DNA of 64,000 nucleotides from CAYWKU01 sp964459325 (GTDB lineage Bacteria; RBG-13-61-14; CAYWKU01). Numbering within the stretch: position 1 is the stretch's first letter; each line of letters opens with the position of its first letter. The position numbers and the translations under genes were made by a program. The stretch is taken from the NCBI GenBank assembly GCA_964459325.1, contig CAYWKU010000018.1:1-64000 (forward strand), given 5' to 3'. Positions 59,159 to 64,000 of this stretch are shown piece by piece. A model generated the notes under the pieces. The model worked only from the letters and a program-made list of their open reading frames with translations. It had not been told where the DNA came from and ran no database searches.

Positions 59159-59229
59159 TTTATCCTGTCCTCTCAGGGCTTCGGAGTGGACGAACTACTT
59201 CTCCCCCGACCGGAAACCTGCCGGGGATA

Positions 59230-59559
59230 TCAATGCTTGGTGATACCCTCCTCGGAAAGGTTTCTGTCTATCATCTGGAAGTATAGAAGAACCAGCAAGT
59301 CCCGCAAATCCTCGTCCAGGCCGAGGATGAGGTTCCTTTGAGTTTCCGCGTCGGTGGCCCGGATTATCTCGTTGATGGTCCGGTTCACTCTCTTTACCTT
59401 GCCCGGCTCAAGCTCCGACAGTTCATTGGTGTCTCGCTCGAACGCCCTTCTTATCTCCTCCGGCTCGAACAGCACGTGTATGCCGTGGCGGCCCTGCTCA
59501 ATAACGTACTGCAACCATGCCATATTGCCCGCGTTGGCGTCGATGTAAATGGATTGCAT
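59230..59559 (-). CDS. Hypothetical helical protein
   Basis: A 109-residue protein rich in charged residues and helix formers (IEQGRHGIHVLFEPEEIRRAF, RVNRTINEIIRATDAET, LGLDEDLRDLLVLLYFQMID). It has no Cys and no signal. I recognise no domain. The coding frame is supported by the strong amphipathic pattern and a GGGAGCGT stretch ahead of its ATG. It stands 71 bases ahead of the flavoprotein gene on the same strand and could be its first partner. Confidence 0.55.
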   Translation of the reverse strand: MQSIYIDANAGNMAWLQYVIEQGRHGIHVLFEPEEIRRAFERDTNELSELEPGKVKRVNRTINEIIRATDAETQRNLILGLDEDLRDLLVLLYFQMIDRNLSEEGITKH

Positions 59560-59923
59560 TATGTGTCACGCTCCCTTTACTATCTCTCTTGTTAATGAAG
59601 GTAAGTAAAAGCCGTTGCGAAGTCAACATTACCGGTTATTGAGTTAAGATAGCCAAACCGTGACTTCCGTTTCCTGTTATCGTATAAGTTATTGATTTGT
59701 TTGCATTTTTTGTTGTTTTCGGGAAAGAGGGCTAAAGAAACTGATGTTTCGGGAAATAAGGAGCTTAAATAATTATTTTTACTTGACTTTTTGGCTCCGT
59801 TAGGCTATATGATGACTTCAGGTGAAGGGCGACGGAAATAAGGGCGCAGGCTCTTGTCCAAATGCGTAGTTTGAAGTACGATACGGGATAACAAATGTAA
59901 TCTTAAAAAAAGGAGGATTAGAG
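59560..59923. other. Divergent intergenic region before the BKACE gene
   Basis: AT-rich and without a gene. The promoter at 59783-59811 is the only element I can support. Confidence 0.6.
59783..59811 (+). promoter_or_regulatory. Sigma-70-type promoter for the BKACE-SCP2 pair
   Basis: TTGACT (59783-59788), a 17-base spacer, then TATATG (59806-59811), 112 bases before the start codon. The -35 box has 5 of 6 consensus bases, the -10 box 4 of 6. Confidence 0.5.
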
Positions 59924-60790
59924 ATGGCGGAAAAACTGATTATCACCGCCGCGCTGGCGGGGGGAGCTACAACAAAGGCTAATAATGAAAACACACCTTA
60001 CACTCCCGAAGAATTCGCGGAGGAAGCCTACAAGTGCATGGAAGAAGGGGTTAGCATTGTACACATACACGCAAAAGACCCGAACACCGGCATGGCCACG
60101 CCGGACATGAAATACATCCGGCCCACCATCGAGGCCATCCGCGATAAATGCCCGGGCCTCATCGTCAACATGAGCTCGGCAATCACCCCCAACATTACGG
60201 CCGAAGAAAGAATCACGCCTATCATGGAAATGAAACCGGACATGGCCAGCCTTAACACCAACACCATGAACTTCGCCATTGCCAACCACAAGGAAGGTAA
60301 AGTCATGGTGGAGTTCATCTTTGAAAATACTTTCAAAATGCTCGAAGACTTCGGAAGGCGAATGAAAGAGGCGGGGGTGAAGCCGGAGCTGGAAATTTAC
60401 GACCCGGGCGGAATGTACAACGCGCTGCTCATAAGAAGGCAGGGGGACGTTTTCGAGGAACCCATGCACTTCCAGTTCGTCTACGGCGTTGCCGGGGGCA
60501 TGGCTTTCAACCCGCTGATTCACATGAGCCTTGTCAACCTTTTGCCGGAGAAGGCCACGTTCAGCGTCTGCGGCGTTGGGCCGAACCAGATGCCCGCGGC
60601 CTTCCAGAGTGCCATTACCAACGGGCACATTCGCGTCGGACTCGAAGACAACACACGGGTGCCGGGCGGCGAGCTGGCCAAGGGAAGCTGGGAGCAGGCC
60701 AAATGGGTACAGAATATAGCCAGAGTCATAAACAGGCCCATCGCTACCCCCCAGGAAACCCGCGAGATGCTCGGGCTGGCGAAAAAGTAA
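59924..60790 (+). CDS. 3-keto-5-aminohexanoate cleavage (BKACE) family protein
   Basis: A 288-residue zinc-dependent TIM-barrel enzyme of the beta-keto acid cleavage family, which splits a beta-keto acid with acetyl-CoA to acetoacetate and a new acyl-CoA. Zinc ligands His47 and His49 lie in VHIHAKDPNTG. GLIVNMSSAITPNITAEER, LEIYDPGGM, SVCGVGPNQMP and VGLEDNTRVPGG follow the family order. Members act on many substrates (lysine fermentation, carnitine and others), so only the reaction type is claimed. AGGAGG precedes the ATG. The SCP2-like gene follows after 22 bases. Confidence 0.88.
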   Translation: MAEKLIITAALAGGATTKANNENTPYTPEEFAEEAYKCMEEGVSIVHIHAKDPNTGMATPDMKYIRPTIEAIRDKCPGLIVNMSSAITPNITAEERITPIMEMKPDMASLNTNTMNFAIANHKEGKVMVEFIFENTFKMLEDFGRRMKEAGVKPELEIYDPGGMYNALLIRRQGDVFEEPMHFQFVYGVAGGMAFNPLIHMSLVNLLPEKATFSVCGVGPNQMPAAFQSAITNGHIRVGLEDNTRVPGGELAKGSWEQAKWVQNIARVINRPIATPQETREMLGLAKK

Positions 60791-60812
60791 ATCAAGGGAA
60801 AAAGGTAATCTC

Positions 60813-61586
60813 ATGGAAAAAGACGCTTCCTTTGAAGAAATCAGGGCCAGGGCAAACCTCCACGCCGTCCTGCCGGTGCTGGAGGATTTGGCAAGGTTCG
60901 ATAAGCAGCACGGCGGCAAGGGCGCCGGGAGGTGGCCGGGCGCTGTGGTAATGGAGGTGGCCGGCTACAAGGACCTGGCGGCTACGGTGCGATTCAGACC
61001 CGGGGGCATAGATGTGCTTCCCGAAAAGTGGAGCAGGCCGTCCATAATTCTCGAGTTTCAAAGCCCGCAGGCGCTCAACGATTCCTTCGACGGCGGCAAA
61101 TCCAAGCCCCGCATCCGGAAACTGGTGACGGGTTTGCCCGTTCTGCTCAAGTTCATGAAAATGAGCAAGCTCATGAGCAACTCCCTCACCGGCGACGCCG
61201 CTCCCGGCGGAGTTAAAAGCCGCGCCGCCATGCTCCTCAGAGTGGTGATTTCGGCGATGGAGATACTGGCCCGGCATTACCGGGAAGCAAAGGACATGGC
61301 CGCCGAGCTGGAAGGCGTCTTCCAGGTGGGAATCGAGCCCGACGGGCCGTATTATCACATAGCCTTCGAGAAGGGCAGGGCGGCTTCGTTCCTGAACGCC
61401 CATTCGGAACCAACGGCGGGCATTACTTTTGTTGACCCTCAGACCGCTGTGGAGGTGCTCTCAGGGAAAAAGGATGCCATGGAAGCTATGGGCGAGCAGA
61501 AGATGAAACTGGAAGGCGACCCGGGATTTGCGATGAAAGCCGGCGGAATAATGAACAAGGTGGGAGATGTGCTCAGGCCCGGATGA
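60813..61586 (+). CDS. SCP2-like sterol-carrier domain protein
   Basis: A 257-residue protein. Its second half reads FQVGIEPDGPYYHIAFEKG, PTAGITFVDPQTAVEVLSGKKDAMEAM and MKLEGDPGFAMKAGGIMNKV, as in SCP2 sterol-carrier domains, which bind acyl chains or acyl-CoA. The first half (AGRWPGAVVMEVAGYKDLAATVRF) looks like a second, more diverged copy. It probably presents a hydrophobic acyl-CoA to an enzyme such as the adjacent BKACE protein. No signal peptide. Confidence 0.7.
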   Translation: MEKDASFEEIRARANLHAVLPVLEDLARFDKQHGGKGAGRWPGAVVMEVAGYKDLAATVRFRPGGIDVLPEKWSRPSIILEFQSPQALNDSFDGGKSKPRIRKLVTGLPVLLKFMKMSKLMSNSLTGDAAPGGVKSRAAMLLRVVISAMEILARHYREAKDMAAELEGVFQVGIEPDGPYYHIAFEKGRAASFLNAHSEPTAGITFVDPQTAVEVLSGKKDAMEAMGEQKMKLEGDPGFAMKAGGIMNKVGDVLRPG

Positions 61587-61666
61587 TAAAAACGGGCTGC
61601 CGTCCGGCTATTTGTTTGAAAAGCAGGGGTGAATCCCGAATTCGCCTTACTTTATCCTCCCACCGC

Positions 61667-62398
61667 TCACCCCGCGTACGAACTCGCTATGGTGAGGCAA
61701 TACACGCTCGCCGCGCGGTGCTTCTTTAATGTCCGGGCACATTCGTTCAATGTAATTCCGGTGGTGCTGACGTCATCCACCAACAGGATATTACGGTTTT
61801 TTATGAACCCGGGCCGTTTCACGTCGAAAGCTCCTTTTATATTTATGGCCCTTTGATTATCCGTCAGGTTAACCTGCGGCAATGTGGCTCTTTTACGCGC
61901 CAGCGAATACGGGTCGGCCCATAAACCGGCCCGTTTCCCCACCTCCCCCGCCAGAAGCAGGGATTGATTAAAACCCCTCCATTTAAGCCTTGCCCGGTGC
62001 AGGGGGACGGGTATGACCGAGTCGAAGTCCTGGTGAGCAAACTCGGTCTCGAAAACCTCGAAAAGAAATCTTCCCAGTTGGGGGGCCAGTGACGTTCTGC
62101 CGGAAAACTTGAACCTCAGGATGGTTTCCCTCAATGAACCCCGGTAAATGGCGACGGAGCGCAAGGCGTCGAAGCGCGGCGGCTTGAGCAGGCATTCACC
62201 GCAGGGGTGGTCGTGGGGCGATGACTGGAACGGCCTGCCGCATACCGGGCAGATGGGTCTGACTATCCACTCGAAACCGTCGCGGCAATCGGCGCATATC
62301 TCGCCCGCCCCGCCCGACCATTCGCCGCATACCCGGCATCGGGGCGGATAAATCAAGTCCGCCGCATAACGCAATACCCGTGTCGCAGCTTCTATCAT
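61667..62398 (-). CDS. comF: ComF family phosphoribosyltransferase-like protein
   Basis: A 243-residue protein from the ATG at 62398. An N-terminal double zinc ribbon (CRVCGEWSGGAGEICADC, CPVCGRPF...CGEC) is joined to a PRTase domain with VIPVPLHRARLKWRGFNQSLLLA and the PRPP motif NILLVDDVSTTGIT. ComF proteins take part in DNA uptake or in nucleotide metabolism; the reaction is unsettled. It lies downstream of apgM with a structured repeat in between. Confidence 0.9.
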   Translation of the reverse strand: MIEAATRVLRYAADLIYPPRCRVCGEWSGGAGEICADCRDGFEWIVRPICPVCGRPFQSSPHDHPCGECLLKPPRFDALRSVAIYRGSLRETILRFKFSGRTSLAPQLGRFLFEVFETEFAHQDFDSVIPVPLHRARLKWRGFNQSLLLAGEVGKRAGLWADPYSLARKRATLPQVNLTDNQRAINIKGAFDVKRPGFIKNRNILLVDDVSTTGITLNECARTLKKHRAASVYCLTIASSYAG

Positions 62399-62419
62399 CA
62401 AGATTCCCTTTTAGGGTAG

Positions 62420-62529
62420 CACACCCTGACCGCGAGGTTGCTTATGGTGTGTGAAAAAGCTTGAGATTGATTTTCACTTTTCAGGGACAACATGGTTTCC
62501 ATGAAATCTCCGGGAGCGGTCAGGGTGTG
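62420..62529 (+). repeat. Dispersed palindromic repeat family A, copy 3 of 3
   Basis: CACACCCTGACCGC (62420-62433) pairs perfectly with GCGGTCAGGGTGTG (62516-62529). Inside, CATGG-TTT-CCATG forms a second hairpin and CTCCGGGA precedes the right arm. The flank AGGGTAG before the left arm is shared with the copy at 25548-25657. It fills the gap between apgM and comF. Confidence 0.87.
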
Positions 62530-62567
62530 GAGTAAGCCGGGTTCCTTGTCCTTGAATCCTGGTTATA

Positions 62568-63779
62568 TCACGCGCCGTACTTCAAAAGCTTGCCCGCGTG
62601 GGCCATCGCCAGAGGCAGAAGATTAACCGCCGGAATTCTGCCGAGAGAACCCGACGCGCAGGCCGTCTCACCGAACTTGTTGCCCGGCTCATGCCTCAGG
62701 TGCCGGGCATGGAGCATGAACGGCACCGGGTGCCAGCTGTGGCTTTTGAGCTGAGTGGGGGTGGAGTGGTCTCCCGTTACCAGCATGACCTCCGGTTTGA
62801 GCTTGAGCATCCGGGGGATGACCTTGTCGGCCTTCTCGATTTCCTTCACCTTGGCCTTGTGGTCGCCGTCTTCACCCCGGGAGTCGGTGTACTTGTAGTG
62901 CACGAAGAAAAAATCGAAGTCCTTCCAGGATTTTTCGAGCAGCTTTATCTCCTCGTCCAGGTTTTCCGGGTGGCCTATGAGTTTCATCCCCACCAGCTTG
63001 CTTACTCCGCGGTACATGGGATAGCCGGCTATGCAGGCGGCTCGGAGATTGTAAATCTCGCCGAAGTCCGGATAGCGCCGGTAAGTGCTTATTCCCCTCA
63101 ACAATAGTCCGTTGGCCCGGGACTCATCCTTGAGGACTTTACGTGCCTGCTTGACTATTTCGTTCAATATTTTGGCCGTTTTTTTGCTTGGAGCGTCGCC
63201 GCCTTTGGCCGGGAGAGGCTTTTTGCCCGTAACCTGCGGGTCGGTGTCGTCCACCTTGTGGCCGAGTCCTTTGCCCCTGAGCACTATCCCGCCCCGATAA
63301 TCCCTTACCGGCATGAAAATAGTCTCAACTCCCTGAACATTAACCGCTTTGTCCAGCTTTTCGCTGAGCCGGGCGCATTCGTCGGTGGATATGCGCCCCG
63401 CGCGGCGGTCGGTAATGTTGCCGTTTTTGTCCAGGGTGCAGAAGTTGGTCCTTACCGCCACGTCCCCTTCTTTCAGGTCGAAGTCCACGCCCAGAGTCTC
63501 CAGGACGCCCCGTCCGATGTTCCACTCGATGGGGTCGTATCCGAAAAGGCCCAGGTGGGCGGGACCGCTTCCGGGAGTAAATCCCGTGGCGATGGGGTCG
63601 TGCACCCCCAGAGCGCTTGCGCGAGCCAGCTTGTTCATGTTCGGCGTGCGGGCGGCCTCGAGCTCGGTCTTGCCGTCCAGCTCCTTCACCGGAAGGCCGC
63701 CCAGGCCGTCCATCACGAACAGAAGTATTTTGTTTTCGTTCGGGCGGGAAAGCTCCTTCACCCTATCCAGATAATCCAT
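62568..63779 (-). CDS. apgM: 2,3-bisphosphoglycerate-independent phosphoglycerate mutase, archaeal type (ApgM)
   Basis: A 403-residue glycolytic enzyme that interconverts 3- and 2-phosphoglycerate. ILLFVMDGLGGLPVKELDGKTE, then TGFTPGSGPAHLGLFGYDP with the phospho-Ser, FVHYKYTDSRGEDGD and LVTGDHSTPTQLKSHSWHPVP are the metal- and substrate-binding segments of TIGR00306 members. AGGAGGGGG stands 3-11 bases before the ATG. The relative at 4159-5367 is a different subgroup, so this gene is the better candidate for the glycolytic activity. Confidence 0.92.
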   Translation of the reverse strand: MDYLDRVKELSRPNENKILLFVMDGLGGLPVKELDGKTELEAARTPNMNKLARASALGVHDPIATGFTPGSGPAHLGLFGYDPIEWNIGRGVLETLGVDFDLKEGDVAVRTNFCTLDKNGNITDRRAGRISTDECARLSEKLDKAVNVQGVETIFMPVRDYRGGIVLRGKGLGHKVDDTDPQVTGKKPLPAKGGDAPSKKTAKILNEIVKQARKVLKDESRANGLLLRGISTYRRYPDFGEIYNLRAACIAGYPMYRGVSKLVGMKLIGHPENLDEEIKLLEKSWKDFDFFFVHYKYTDSRGEDGDHKAKVKEIEKADKVIPRMLKLKPEVMLVTGDHSTPTQLKSHSWHPVPFMLHARHLRHEPGNKFGETACASGSLGRIPAVNLLPLAMAHAGKLLKYGA

Positions 63780-64000
63780 TTGCCCCCTCCTGTGTCGAGC
63801 TTATGGTCTGATTTTCCGATTATAAATATTCTTGTGGATTTTGCATTATAGGTTGTTAATCCGGCCCTGCATAAACGTGGTGGGAAAACAGGAACGCCGG
63901 TGTCCTCGCCGGCTCTCATGGCGCTACCCTTATCAGCGAACCGGAGCGGCATAGTGATATGTTATCCCGAATGGCTCCGGGGTTTTTTCACCGTGAGTTT
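63780..64000. other. Window edge without a supported gene
   Basis: The last 220 bases hold the apgM leader and no open frame that I would call a gene. Confidence 0.5.

Overview
The window reads as a chromosomal segment of an anaerobic, probably deltaproteobacterial/Desulfobacterota-like bacterium. The inference rests on gene content: a 4-hydroxybutyryl-CoA dehydratase with all four Fe-S ligands, thiolase-like/DUF35 operons, acyl-CoA dehydrogenase, a B12-radical SAM protein, Cys-rich ferredoxin-like proteins, a sigma-54 activator, archaeal-type phosphoglycerate mutases, QueH and an oxygen-independent ergothioneine route. Coding DNA is GC-rich, with strong AGGAGG-type ribosome sites and many palindromic intergenic repeats. 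No rRNA, tRNA or CRISPR was seen.

Layout. 0-9.2 kb: a lipoprotein, a sulfatase-fold enzyme, NagZ, a hypothetical protein, an ApgM-family enzyme with a ferredoxin, an acyl-CoA dehydrogenase and a B12-radical SAM enzyme. 9.6-18.6 kb: a receiver-PilZ protein, an SDR, a chemoreceptor, two paralogous Cys-rich/ferredoxin proteins around a hypothetical gene, rsmA, dut and a repeat-rich gap. 18.6-25 kb: 4-hydroxybutyryl-CoA dehydratase, a frameshifted nuclease/DUF2283 pair, and a four-gene operon of two thiolase homologues that lack the catalytic Cys, with two DUF35 Zn-ribbon partners behind a visible promoter/operator.

25.7-34.9 kb is a same-strand signalling cluster: a sigma-54 activator, a NifX-like protein, four receivers with an intact phospho-acceptor Asp, one degenerate receiver, one full histidine kinase, one kinase remnant with an H-box but no ATP-binding boxes, a CBS protein and an SLC13/DASS-type anion transporter. 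A short C-terminal motif (EDM-x-A-x3-FAEA) recurs in three of its proteins.

34.9-53.4 kb looks like an inserted island. It lies between two direct copies of the 3' end of comM, with 37 bp identical at the outer edge, and its coding GC looks lower than that of the flanks. It carries arsS with a fused rSAM/selenodomain-associated glycosyltransferase, TVP38 and flavoprotein genes, a GH15 enzyme, egtD overlapping a 1131-residue molybdopterin oxidoreductase-cysteine desulfurase fusion (metallopterin-dependent ergothioneine synthase type) followed by a flavoprotein, then zwf-pgl-gnd, which would supply NADPH.

53.4-64 kb returns to ordinary genes: comM, a MITE-like element, a beta-helix lipoprotein, queH, a flavoprotein, a BKACE-family enzyme with an SCP2-like protein, comF and apgM. 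Several dispersed structured repeats recur across the window, including a ~110 bp palindromic family in three copies with compensatory stem changes.
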